Shown: piece by piece, positions 26,591-34,917 of the stretch
Layout of the letters: every line of letters begins with the position of its first letter
How positions within the stretch are numbered: the first letter of the stretch is position 1
Position numbers and translations under genes: made by a program
Notes under the pieces: generated by a model
The model's input: the letters and a program-made list of their open reading frames with translations, nothing else
Told to the model about the DNA's origin: nothing
Database searches by the model: none
Assembly (NCBI GenBank): GCA_030408505.1
Contig: JAUHQI010000003.1
Coordinates: 38,402 to 102,401, forward strand
Direction of reading: 5' to 3'
Origin: Candidatus Sacchlamyda saccharinae
Lineage (GTDB): Bacteria; Chlamydiota; Chlamydiia; Chlamydiales; Rhabdochlamydiaceae
Length of the DNA stretch: 64,000 nt

Positions 26591-27179
26591 GTTTTTGAAG
26601 TGTTTTTTATTTATTCCTTTGTTTCTTCATGCGACAGTTCTTGATGTCAATGAAGAGAGGATTAAAAGAAGTCCAGAGATCTATCTGAATCCACAAGATG
26701 TGCCTCTTTTCTATGTGGGGAATCCTCTAAATGGTTTGGATGTATTTTCGATTATTCCACCTTACACCATCCAAACTCCTGAGGTAAACAGGCAAATTGA
26801 ACAACTGATTGTGAAAGAGCTCGGCTCGGTTGGTTCTGTTGTCAAAGCTAGTGATGAGAACTTAGCGGGATTTGGCTCTGGGAACTTGATGAATATCCAA
26901 ATCGGGAAAGTTGCCAAGTGGAACGGTGGTGATCTTCCTATCACAAGGGTGACCCTTAGCATTGAAACAGCTGTTACAATATGTAAAACTAATGACAAGT
27001 CTAACCCAAGAGTTTGGTCAATCAACGACTATGTAGATGCTCCACTTGAAATAGGCTTGGAAAAAGAGACTCTTGGTGCCGTACAAAAGCTTTTAAGGGA
27101 ATTTGTTCGGAACTATAAATTTGCAAATCAGTCTAATTCCCAAAAACCAACTTTTTACCTTCACTCACAAAAGAGTTAA
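26583..27179 (+). CDS. Secreted hypothetical protein, 198 residues
   Basis: Signal peptide MSRFLKCFLFIPLFLHATV, with cleavage likely near residue 17. The mature part is a mixed alpha/beta domain with no recognised family signature; patterns such as 'NIQIGKVAKWNG' and 'TRVTLSIETAVTICKTN' suggest a beta-rich periplasmic or outer-membrane-associated protein. It is coupled to the 26369 gene. Its 3' end overlaps the opposing CDP-glycerol-type gene by 47 bp. Confidence 0.65.
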   Translation: MSRFLKCFLFIPLFLHATVLDVNEERIKRSPEIYLNPQDVPLFYVGNPLNGLDVFSIIPPYTIQTPEVNRQIEQLIVKELGSVGSVVKASDENLAGFGSGNLMNIQIGKVAKWNGGDLPITRVTLSIETAVTICKTNDKSNPRVWSINDYVDAPLEIGLEKETLGAVQKLLREFVRNYKFANQSNSQKPTFYLHSQKS

Positions 27180-28080
27180 AAGTCTCCTCATAAAGGGTGT
27201 TTTCTGGAGGAGTTTTCTTGAGCTCCTCTTTGCATATTGCAAAAAGGTTTTTGTAATTCTCTTTGGCGACAAATCTCCCTGCCTTTGTCAGTTCAGAGTC
27301 CATTAGTAGGATCATCGGCTTTTTGAAGGCTAAAAAGTCGTAACCAATTGAGGAGAGGTCTCCGATGAAGAGATCGATTTGTGCTAAGAGGGGATAGATG
27401 GGTGGGAAGTCTTCAATAAATTGAACTCCTGCAGCTTTGAGCTTTTCAATTTCTTCTGGAAATTGCAGGTAGAGATTGGGGTGGAGCTTCACATACAAAT
27501 TTTCTGGTGCTTCTAGAAGATGGGGCCAAAGATCCGGGAAGGAAGAGTTTTGCTCTTGGTCTTGCCACGTAGGGGCGTATAGGATCGCATTTTTCTTCGG
27601 GGCGAAGAGCTTCTCATAAAAGGCCCTGTGTTTTTCAAAGTAGGCCAGGCGATAATTGCCCACTCTTTGGGTTGGGACATCGACCCCTTTTTCTTTTAAA
27701 AACTCTTCGATGCGGGGGCCATAGGTGAGGATGAGCTCTTCTTCCTCGAGCGCTTCCATAAAGGGTGAGTGGCGTCCCTTGTCGGAGTTCCCGTGTGGGC
27801 ACCAGATGGTTTTGATCCGTTTTTTTTGCATCTCTTGAGCAAAGAAAAAGACCTCTTCGAAGAGAACGCGCGGGGTCGAGTAGATGAGAGTGTCGAAATG
27901 GAGAGCGATCTGATCGGGGGAAGCGCAGTGGAGAACCTCGAGGTCTGGATAAAACTGTTTTGCTTGGGCCACTAGCTTCTCGTCAGAGAGGATGAGTGGG
28001 ATGGCCATGAGGCTACACAGAGGAGCTAGGTGGTCGAGATGGTGAAATTCGGGGCCATAGATGAGACCAGCAGTAGACAT
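27133..28080 (-). CDS. CDP-glycerol glycerophosphotransferase-family protein, paralogue
   Basis: 315 residues, a paralogue of 23922-24890: it opens with GPEFHHLDHLAPLCSLMAIPLI where the other has GPSTHLDHLAPLCYLLEIPLI-type residues. It shares CPHGNSDKGR, ILYAPTWQD, LYVKLHPNLYLQ, and GDLSSIGYDFLAFKKPMILL. The family transfers glycerol-phosphate or related polyol-phosphate groups. No teichoic acid genes are visible in the window, so the acceptor is unknown. It ends cleanly without the Ser-rich tail of its paralogue. Confidence 0.78.
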   Translation of the reverse strand: MSTAGLIYGPEFHHLDHLAPLCSLMAIPLILSDEKLVAQAKQFYPDLEVLHCASPDQIALHFDTLIYSTPRVLFEEVFFFAQEMQKKRIKTIWCPHGNSDKGRHSPFMEALEEEELILTYGPRIEEFLKEKGVDVPTQRVGNYRLAYFEKHRAFYEKLFAPKKNAILYAPTWQDQEQNSSFPDLWPHLLEAPENLYVKLHPNLYLQFPEEIEKLKAAGVQFIEDFPPIYPLLAQIDLFIGDLSSIGYDFLAFKKPMILLMDSELTKAGRFVAKENYKNLFAICKEELKKTPPENTLYEETFNSFVSEGKKLVFGN

Positions 28081-28089
28081 GGGTCTATT

Positions 28090-28581
28090 TTAATCTTTCT
28101 GGCTATAGGTCGCAACGCGCATTTTTCTGCGGACCCGGTGTAGTGGATGGGGGTACTTGCAGAGGAGAGGCTCATTTTTCGTCTCCCTCTTTTGATGAAA
28201 AAGGGCTTCATTGCGGCAATTTTGTAAATTTGTCCTTTCAAGAAGGGCGACGATCTGGTCAAGCTTGGTAAGGATCTGGCAGCTCAACTCATCGCTGTGA
28301 GGGAGCATTTCAGTTTTTCCAAGCAGCACACAACATTTGGTAAGCAAAGCTGTAGCCTCCATCCGATCAGTACGCTCTTTGATAAGGCCGACAACGAGGC
28401 TTGATCTTTGGCGCATGATTCTTATAAAAGCTTTTTCATTGCCCTCTAGAAGGGCAAGCTCCTCCTGGTGCAGGCTGGCGAGCACTTCGCGCATCGAGTG
28501 GATTTCTTTTTCGAGGGCGATATCGAGAATGTCATGGGCTGTTTCCCATTTTTGCTTGCGCGAGATTTCTGTAGATGCCAT
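28090..28581 (-). CDS. Helical hypothetical protein (FlgN/chaperone-like)
   Basis: About 163 residues from MASTEIS, whose start is 20 bp from the divergent mutY start; the longer frame to 28617 would overlap mutY. Residues 10-110 are predicted to be long amphipathic helices, with a heptad-like pattern (LASLHQEELALLEGN, IRIMRQRSSLVVGLIKERT). This resembles FlgN-type export chaperones in size and helix plan. The similarity is weak, so this is only a suggestion. The C-terminus is basic. Confidence 0.45.
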   Translation of the reverse strand: MASTEISRKQKWETAHDILDIALEKEIHSMREVLASLHQEELALLEGNEKAFIRIMRQRSSLVVGLIKERTDRMEATALLTKCCVLLGKTEMLPHSDELSCQILTKLDQIVALLERTNLQNCRNEALFHQKRETKNEPLLCKYPHPLHRVRRKMRVATYSQKD

Positions 28582-28600
28582 TCTTTTTCGTATAACGAGT

Positions 28601-29656
28601 ATGAAGACAATAGACAAGAGAGAATTTTCTTATCAAAACCTAAAGTCTTGGTTTGAAAGGGAAAAAAGAATTTTTCCTTGGCGAGGCAATCCCACTCCAT
28701 ACGCAGTTTGGGTATCGGAAGTGATGCTTCAGCAGACCAGAGCCTCAGTTGTGGTCGATTACTTTACAAGATGGATGGCCAGGTTTCCAACGATTGAGAG
28801 TTTGGCGACAGCTCCCCTTGATGAGGTGATCAAGATCTGGGAGGGGCTCGGATACTACTCGCGGGCTCGAAACTTGCATGAAGGCGCCAAATACCTAGTC
28901 ACGTACCATAACGGCACTTTGCCAAGTGACGCTAAGGCACTTAGCAAAGTCAAAGGACTTGGGCCTTATACCATTGGCGCCATTTTGAGCTTTGCTTTTC
29001 ATAAAAAAGCCGCCGCCGTTGATGGGAACGTCCTACGCGTGATAGCAAGACTTTTTGCCTTGGAAGAGGAGATCGATCAGCCCGCCTCGCAAAAATGGAT
29101 CCGGCAAAGGGTAGAAGAGCTCTTGCCAGATACAGAGCCTTGGGTCATTATGGAGGCATTGATAGAGCTGGGGGCCACCCTTTGCGTGAAGAAGCCCGCT
29201 TGTGAGGTGTGCCCATTGCAAGAAAATTGCAAAGGCTATCTTCTGGGAAAAGCTGAAGAACTTCCCAAAAGGAAAAAACGGGCGCAAACGATTTTCCTCA
29301 ATAGAATTGTCCCAGTGATCTATCACAAACAAGAATTCCTCATCCAAAAGCAGGAAGGGAAAAAAGTGATGGCAGGGCTTTTTGAGTTCCCCTATTTTGA
29401 AGAAGAGACCCAGTTTGAGAGCTTTTATCCAGGCAAGCTGCAAAAAGTTGGCCCTTTAAGCGAAGTGAAGCACACCTTCACAAGATACAGAGCTCGCCTG
29501 ATCCCTACCCTGTGGGAAGCTGAAGTAAAAATGAGAATAGAGGGCTATATTTGGGTAGAGAAAGAGAAGCTCCGTGAGCTCCCTTTTTCCTCAGGCCATC
29601 GAAAAATTACGCAAGAGGTTATGAATCATGCGGATCCTACATACAGAAAGTTCTAA
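28601..29656 (+). CDS. mutY: A/G-specific adenine glycosylase MutY
   Basis: 351 residues from ATG 28601. FPWRGNPTPYAVWVSEVMLQ with the catalytic Glu and QQTRASVV; helix-hairpin-helix KGLGPYTIGAILSFA with the catalytic Asp in AAAVDGNVLRV; and the Fe-S cluster cysteines C-x6-C-x2-C-x5-C (CVKKPACEVCPLQENC). The C-terminal ~110 residues form the NUDIX-like domain that reads 8-oxoG. It removes A paired with 8-oxoG. The frame is open far upstream of 28601, but that part lies over the divergent gene and is not MutY-like. It overlaps the next gene by 29 bp. Confidence 0.93.
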   Translation: MKTIDKREFSYQNLKSWFEREKRIFPWRGNPTPYAVWVSEVMLQQTRASVVVDYFTRWMARFPTIESLATAPLDEVIKIWEGLGYYSRARNLHEGAKYLVTYHNGTLPSDAKALSKVKGLGPYTIGAILSFAFHKKAAAVDGNVLRVIARLFALEEEIDQPASQKWIRQRVEELLPDTEPWVIMEALIELGATLCVKKPACEVCPLQENCKGYLLGKAEELPKRKKRAQTIFLNRIVPVIYHKQEFLIQKQEGKKVMAGLFEFPYFEEETQFESFYPGKLQKVGPLSEVKHTFTRYRARLIPTLWEAEVKMRIEGYIWVEKEKLRELPFSSGHRKITQEVMNHADPTYRKF

Positions 29657-30701
29657 CGGCTGGGGCGGCCAAGAGATGCGTATTTTGCGCGAATCGATTG
29701 GCATGCGCGCGCGCGGTCACGAAATCATTATGGCAGTGGAAAAAGGGGGAGGCCTTGTTGCAAAAGCTCGCGAGGCCGGCTTTACCGTCTTTGAAATCGA
29801 ATTCAGAAAACACAAAAGCCCCCTTGTACTCTTACAACTGATTCGCATCCTAACCAAACACAAAATAGACCTAGTCAACACCCACTCCTCACTAGACGCT
29901 TGGCTTGGTGGAATCGCAGCTAAGGCTGCAGCAAAGAAAGTCGTACGCACCCGTCACCTCTCAACGCCCATCCGCAAAGGACTCAATAGCAAACTCCTCT
30001 ACAACACCCTGGCCGACTTTGTAGTAACAACCTCCAGCCAAATCATCTCACCCATCATCAATCAATCGGGCATAGCGCCCGATCACTGCCGCTTAGTTGC
30101 CACCGGCGTTGAGCCATCGAGATTGCATCCTACAGAAGAGGCAAAACAAGCCTTTCGCAAAAGCCTAAACCTTTCCGATGACGATTGCCTTGTCGGGACC
30201 ACCTGCATCGTCCGCTCCTGGAAAGGGATACCCGATCTGATCCAAGCAGCGCACCTACTTCGCGACATCAAACAAATCAAGTGGGTCGTTATTGGTGGCG
30301 GCTATGTGGAAGAGTACAAACACCTCGCTACAAGTGGCAACGTCTACTTTACCGGCCATCTAGAAGATCCATCAGCAGCGCTTGCAGCCCTAGATATCTT
30401 CACGCTGCTAAGCACAGCCAATGAAGGGATTTCGCAAGCGTGCTTGCAAGCTGCCTACCTAGAAAAACCCCTCGTCACCACATCCATCGGCGGTCTGCCC
30501 GAAGTGTGTCGCAACAAAGAAACAGGCATACTTGTACCCCCAGCATCGCCCAAAGACGTCGCAGCTGCCGTCCTCGCCCTCTACGACGACCCCGAGCAAC
30601 GGACCCACTTAGGCAAAAACGCCCGCAAGCTAGTTGAAAATAAATTCACCATGGAGCATACCCTAGATCAGATGCAACAAGTCTACGAAAAGATCCTTTG
30701 A
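29628..30701 (+). CDS. Glycosyltransferase family 4 (cytoplasmic)
   Basis: 357 residues. GT-B fold: N-terminal WGGQEMRILRESIGMRARGHE, middle VRTRHLS, and the GT4 nucleotide-sugar motif TANEGISQACLQAAYLEKPLVTTS with the key Glu in the usual E-x7-E region, followed by GGLPEV. It has no signal peptide, unlike most glycosyltransferases in the 34-48 kb block, so it probably acts on the cytoplasmic face in LPS-core or related envelope glycan synthesis. It overlaps mutY and abuts the P-type ATPase gene. Confidence 0.82.
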   Translation: MRILHTESSNGWGGQEMRILRESIGMRARGHEIIMAVEKGGGLVAKAREAGFTVFEIEFRKHKSPLVLLQLIRILTKHKIDLVNTHSSLDAWLGGIAAKAAAKKVVRTRHLSTPIRKGLNSKLLYNTLADFVVTTSSQIISPIINQSGIAPDHCRLVATGVEPSRLHPTEEAKQAFRKSLNLSDDDCLVGTTCIVRSWKGIPDLIQAAHLLRDIKQIKWVVIGGGYVEEYKHLATSGNVYFTGHLEDPSAALAALDIFTLLSTANEGISQACLQAAYLEKPLVTTSIGGLPEVCRNKETGILVPPASPKDVAAAVLALYDDPEQRTHLGKNARKLVENKFTMEHTLDQMQQVYEKIL

Positions 30702-32608
30702 TGGCACACACCTGTCACCCCCCTCAAGAAAAAAAAGCCTTTCCTTGGCTACTTACACGGACCATAGTGGCAGTCATTTGCTCATTTCCCCTCCTGCTCC
30801 ACATGTTTGGAGTGAAAATCCCCCTCGGACTGCAGGGCGTGCTCGCCACCATTGTTCAATTTTTTTCCGGTTGGCCTTTTTATGTAGGAGCCCTCTGGGG
30901 CATAAAGCACAGATCAGCCAACATGGACACCCTCGTAGCCCTTGGCACATCAGCCGCCTACCTCTTTAGCTTTTACACCATCTTCGTCGACCCAAGCCGT
31001 GGCCTTTATTTTGAAACCTCAAGCGTCTTGATCACCTTTATCCTCATCGGCCGGATGATGGAAGAAAAGTCCAAAGAAAAAGCAGCCAGTGGCATGCACG
31101 CCCTTTTAGAAATGCAACCCGATATTGCCCGCATTAAAAGAGGCGAAGAGTATGTAGAAGTCCCCATAGACCAAGTGCAAGAAGGGGACCTCTTCATGAC
31201 AAGACCTGGCGAGCGAGTCGCCGTAGATGGAGAAGTAGTTGAAGGCTTTTCCGCCGTCGATGAATCAATGCTTACCGGCGAGAGCACCCTCGTTGAAAAA
31301 GAACCAAAAGACCCCGTCTTCGCTGCCACCATCAATCAGCACGGCAACATGATAGCCAAAGCGACCAAAATCGGAGCCGATACCGCCCTTTCCCGCATCA
31401 TCCAAATGGTTGAAGAGGCCCGTAAAACCAAAGCCCCCATCGAGAGACTAGCTGATAAAGTCTCCTCCTATTTTGTCCCTGCAGTGCTCATCGTCTCCCT
31501 CCTTACCTGGATCCTCTGGGCCTTCATCGCGGGTGACGGAGCCGAAGGACTCATTAGCGCCGTTGCCGTCCTCGTCGTCGCCTGCCCCTGCGCTTTGGGC
31601 CTTGCCACCCCCATTGTCATCCTCGTTGCCACAGCACGCGCTGCCCACATGGGCATCTTCATCAAAAACGCCGAAGCCATCGAAAAAGCCCAAAAAATCC
31701 AAACCATACTCGTCGATAAAACCAACACCGTCACCGAAGGGACCCTCACCACCTCCAAAATCGCCCTCGAAGAAAAATATTTCCCCATCGCAAAAACTCT
31801 CGCCGAACACTCTGAGCACCCCGCCTCCCAAGCCATCTTAAACACCCTCAAAGAAAAAAGTATAAACTCCCTCCCTTCCATGCTCGCCTTCCGCTCAGAG
31901 CCTGGTCGCGGCGTCAGTGGCTACTTCGATGACCGGAAATACTTCCTCGGCTCCACCAAATTCCTCGAAGAGCAGGGGACCCCCGTCAACATCAACGAAG
32001 AAGAAATAGGCACCATCGTTGCGCTCGGCACAGAAAAAATCACCATCGGCTACTTCGTCCTCTCTGACCAAATCAAACCCGGCAGCCCCGAGGCCATAGC
32101 GTCTCTAAAAAGCCTCGGCATCGAAACCATCCTCCTCACCGGGGACCGCTACAAAGTGGCTGAAAAAGTAGCGACCGACCTCTCCTTCGACCACTTCTCA
32201 GCCGAAGTACTCCCCGAAGAAAAAGCCCAGCACGTCCAAACCGAGAAAGAAAAGGGGAAAACCGTAGCTATGGTTGGCGACGGCGTCAACGACGCCCCAG
32301 CTCTCGCCACCGCCGACGTCGGCTTTGCGATTGCCTCCGGCACCGACGTAGCCATGGAATCGGCCTCCGTGGGCCTCATGCGCTCCCACCTCTCTTCCGT
32401 CCACGACACCATCCTCCTCTCCAAAGCCTCCTATAAAAAAATAATTCAAAATCTCATCTTTGCCTTCGGCTACAACACCCTCGGCATCCCCCTCGCCGCC
32501 TTCGGCCTCCTCAACCCCATCATCGCAGGCACTGCCATGGCCCTCTCCTCCATCTCCGTCGTCCTAAACGCCATACTTCTCAATAAAAAGAAACTTGCTG
32601 AGAAATAA
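30701..32608 (+). CDS. P1B-type heavy-metal ATPase with an altered DKTGT motif
   Basis: About 635 residues. The CPC metal-transport motif (VVACPCALGLATP), the TGES actuator motif (LTGESTLVEKEP), HP locus (SEHPAS), and the hinge GDGVNDAPALATADVG are all present, so this is a Cu/Zn-type P1B pump. There is no heavy-metal-associated domain; only a short HTCH appears at the N-terminus. The phosphorylation loop reads DKTNTVTEG where P-type ATPases almost always have DKTGT. The aspartate is kept but Gly is replaced by Asn (codon AAC, clearly readable). The ATG at 30701 overlaps the previous stop. Confidence 0.88.
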   Translation: MAHTCHPPQEKKAFPWLLTRTIVAVICSFPLLLHMFGVKIPLGLQGVLATIVQFFSGWPFYVGALWGIKHRSANMDTLVALGTSAAYLFSFYTIFVDPSRGLYFETSSVLITFILIGRMMEEKSKEKAASGMHALLEMQPDIARIKRGEEYVEVPIDQVQEGDLFMTRPGERVAVDGEVVEGFSAVDESMLTGESTLVEKEPKDPVFAATINQHGNMIAKATKIGADTALSRIIQMVEEARKTKAPIERLADKVSSYFVPAVLIVSLLTWILWAFIAGDGAEGLISAVAVLVVACPCALGLATPIVILVATARAAHMGIFIKNAEAIEKAQKIQTILVDKTNTVTEGTLTTSKIALEEKYFPIAKTLAEHSEHPASQAILNTLKEKSINSLPSMLAFRSEPGRGVSGYFDDRKYFLGSTKFLEEQGTPVNINEEEIGTIVALGTEKITIGYFVLSDQIKPGSPEAIASLKSLGIETILLTGDRYKVAEKVATDLSFDHFSAEVLPEEKAQHVQTEKEKGKTVAMVGDGVNDAPALATADVGFAIASGTDVAMESASVGLMRSHLSSVHDTILLSKASYKKIIQNLIFAFGYNTLGIPLAAFGLLNPIIAGTAMALSSISVVLNAILLNKKKLAEK

Positions 32609-32630
32609 ACCAAAGAGCGATAATTCAGCT

Positions 32631-33281
32631 ATGAAAGACCAATGGATAGATTGGCTGCAAGATAAGCAGCGACACTTTTTTTACGGGATCATCATTACAC
32701 TTGCATCCCTCTTCATTGCATTCCAAGCCTTTGGCAAGTTCCACAAGCCCGCTACCAGCAACTACCTCTTTGTCAACCAAGCTTTTGAAAAGTGGATGTA
32801 CCAAGACGAAGCCTTCGAAAAACTCGAAACAGCCCTCCACCAAAACCCCGAACTTGAGACAAAATTTGGAGCTCTAATTGCCGACAAATTCCTCGTCCAA
32901 AAAAGCCCCGACCAAGCGCAACCCTTTGCCGACAACGTCTTCCAGCGCGTCCTAAACCAAACCCCCGAGCACACCGCTTTTGCGCAAAACTCCCTCCTCA
33001 TCGAAAAGGGCAAGCTCCCCGAGGCCCTCACCAGCTCGCTCGCCCTCAAAACCAACCTCGACCCCAACACCCTCCTATACGGCTTCAACCTCGTCCGCAT
33101 CGCGAGCTTGTCCCGCGCCCTCGACTCCTCTCCCCAGGAGCAGTCAGCTCTTACCGAGCTCGAAACCTACCTCCACACCAACGCCAAAGCCACCACCATC
33201 CTCACCGAGTGCTTCCACGAAGGCAACCTCACCCTCACCGACTACATCACCCACCGCAAGACGTCAGCACCTGAAAAATAG
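32631..33281 (+). CDS. Membrane-anchored hypothetical protein, about 216 residues
   Basis: Start chosen at MKDQWID (32631). One N-terminal membrane helix (HFFYGIIITLASLFIAFQAFG, about 14-34) is followed by a ~180-residue soluble, helix-rich domain, Ala/Leu/Gln-rich with possible TPR-like helices (YLFVNQAFEKWMYQDEAFEKL). A hypothetical gene after the metal ATPase is a chlamydial gene order, so this is probably a conserved lineage protein. The function is unknown. Confidence 0.65.
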   Translation: MKDQWIDWLQDKQRHFFYGIIITLASLFIAFQAFGKFHKPATSNYLFVNQAFEKWMYQDEAFEKLETALHQNPELETKFGALIADKFLVQKSPDQAQPFADNVFQRVLNQTPEHTAFAQNSLLIEKGKLPEALTSSLALKTNLDPNTLLYGFNLVRIASLSRALDSSPQEQSALTELETYLHTNAKATTILTECFHEGNLTLTDYITHRKTSAPEK

Positions 33282-33509
33282 GGTTGTCAATCTTCTCCAT
33301 CCTGTTGTCTGAATACTCTTCAATTTTATAAGGTATTCGATCGGGGATCGTCTGTTGCCGGTTGAGCCAATTTAATTATAAAAGGAATGTTTTGGTTTTT
33401 TCCACCATTTCTTCATCAAAATCCTTTTATATATTTCCATACGAAAGATATCATTAGGCCTGGATAACACTTAATGAGAGGGGATATGAGATATGTTTAT
33501 GCAGCTTTG

Positions 33510-33524
33510 CTTGGCTTGGCTTGA
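33510..33524 (+). repeat. Pentanucleotide tandem repeat (CTTGG) in a signal-peptide region
   Basis: CTTGG CTTGG CTTGA. Loss of one unit restores the reading frame of the following methyltransferase with its signal peptide; slippage at such repeats is a known basis of phase variation. Confidence 0.6.
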
Positions 33525-34072
33525 CGACTCTTTTGTGCAGTTCTTTAGATGCAATCGGTCGAACCGAACCATGGCTTACAGAAAAAGCAATAGACTTTCT
33601 AGATAATTACTTTATTTCGAATCCAAATGCCGTAGTTCTCGAGTTTGGTTCTGGGGCTTCCACGGTTTGGCTTTCTAAACGTACTGAAAATTTGTATTCT
33701 ATTGAGCATTCTCCGGAATATTATAATGAAGTTAACGAGCTTTTAAAAGGGGGAGGTTTGGTTGATTATAGACTGGTAGCGAAACCATACTACAATGTGT
33801 GCGATGAATTTGATGATGAATTCTTTGATTTGATTCTAGTAGATGGAAGAAACAGGAAGGGGTGTATTTACAAGTCTCTTTCTAAATTGAAGCCTGGTGG
33901 AGTACTAATGCTTGATAATGCAGAAAGAACTTTTTACCATGCAGTATTTCCTCTAATGGATGAATGGGAGTATTTTTCAACCGAGCAGCGGGGGCCTGAT
34001 AAGTGGGGATTTTGGTATACTGGCTGGAAAACGGATTGGTGGATTAAACCTATCTCCTTAGGGTTGCACTGA
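33521..34072 (+). CDS. Class I SAM-dependent methyltransferase; signal peptide lost to a 5-bp repeat frameshift
   Basis: 183 residues from TTG 33521. SAM-binding motif I (AVVLEFGSGASTVWLS) near residue 37, the acidic strand-2 end (LYSIEHSPEY), and FDLILVDGRNRKG followed by LKPGGVLMLDN mark a class I methyltransferase. Upstream, ATG 33486 with GAGAGGGG opens a signal-peptide frame (MRYVYAALLGLA) that hits TGA. Removing one of the two tandem CTTGG units (33510-33519) fuses the frames into MRYVYAALLGLTTLLCSSL, a typical signal peptide. So the secreted form is off in this sequence, and a shorter form may start at the TTG. Confidence 0.7.
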   Translation: MTTLLCSSLDAIGRTEPWLTEKAIDFLDNYFISNPNAVVLEFGSGASTVWLSKRTENLYSIEHSPEYYNEVNELLKGGGLVDYRLVAKPYYNVCDEFDDEFFDLILVDGRNRKGCIYKSLSKLKPGGVLMLDNAERTFYHAVFPLMDEWEYFSTEQRGPDKWGFWYTGWKTDWWIKPISLGLH

Positions 34073-34247
34073 TTAATTCGGTTCTTCCACCTACTTCGTT
34101 CTTCGAGAAAAAAGAGAAAAGATTCCCACTTCAAACCATTTTTGCCTTACCAAGTTTTTTATGGAGAAAGACTTTAACAATCCTTGACAGGAACATAGAA
34201 AAAGAGGATCCTGGCCTTTTTTGCTAAACTAAACACGGATATTCAAT

Positions 34248-34910
34248 ATGAAAACACTGCTAACTTTTGTACTTGCCTGTCTCTGTATCTCTGGGAGCGC
34301 AACAGAAGATTTTTTCCAAAGTCTAACTATGGATACCTACTTAAAATCTTTTCCTTCTTTAGTTTATGAAGGCCACGTGGATAGAGAACAAGGAACGTAC
34401 TTGTTAAATCTTGTTCGAGACAATCCGAGTATCAATAATATTGCCGAGATTGGCTTCAATGCAGGTCACTCAAGCGAGATTTTCTTGCTTGCAAATTTAG
34501 ATGTTACTGTTTTGTCTTTCGACCTTGGAGTCCATAATTCAGTTCAGATTGCGAAAAAACATATTGATGATGTCTATTCTGGTCGCCATTCGTTGATTCT
34601 TGGTAATTCACTTGTTACGGTTCCTCATTTTCATAAAGCTAATAGGAATCAAAAATTCGATTTGATTTTTATCGATGGGGGACATACTTATGAGGTTGCT
34701 ATAGGTGATATTATCAATATGAAGGCTTTGGCACACGAAAACACCATACTGGTGATGGATGATTTGGTTCCACAATTTCCACATGGGGTAGGGCCAACAA
34801 AAGCTTGGGAAGAGGCCAAAAATAAGGGTATTATTCGCGTTGTTGAAGAGGTCACTTCAACAAATGGTCGAAAGAAATGGGGAAAGGCCGTTTATAATTT
34901 CAATCACTGA
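34248..34910 (+). CDS. Secreted class I methyltransferase (Methyltransf_24-like)
   Basis: 220 residues. Signal peptide MKTLLTFVLACLCISGSA, with cleavage likely after GSA. Mature part: IAEIGFNAGHSSEIFL (motif I), VLSFDLG, FDLIFIDGGHTYE and VMDDLV in order, the pattern of methyltransferase family 24 proteins found in glycan clusters. It should transfer methyl from SAM to a sugar hydroxyl or a small molecule; substrate unknown. An enzyme that needs SAM is unusual outside the cytoplasm. Confidence 0.78.
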   Translation: MKTLLTFVLACLCISGSATEDFFQSLTMDTYLKSFPSLVYEGHVDREQGTYLLNLVRDNPSINNIAEIGFNAGHSSEIFLLANLDVTVLSFDLGVHNSVQIAKKHIDDVYSGRHSLILGNSLVTVPHFHKANRNQKFDLIFIDGGHTYEVAIGDIINMKALAHENTILVMDDLVPQFPHGVGPTKAWEEAKNKGIIRVVEEVTSTNGRKKWGKAVYNFNH

Positions 34911-34917
34911 TTGAATT

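Noticed and set aside
33282..33485. A small gene or RNA in the gap before the methyltransferase
   Set aside because: No frame with a start signal and no convincing long stem; probably just a promoter region.
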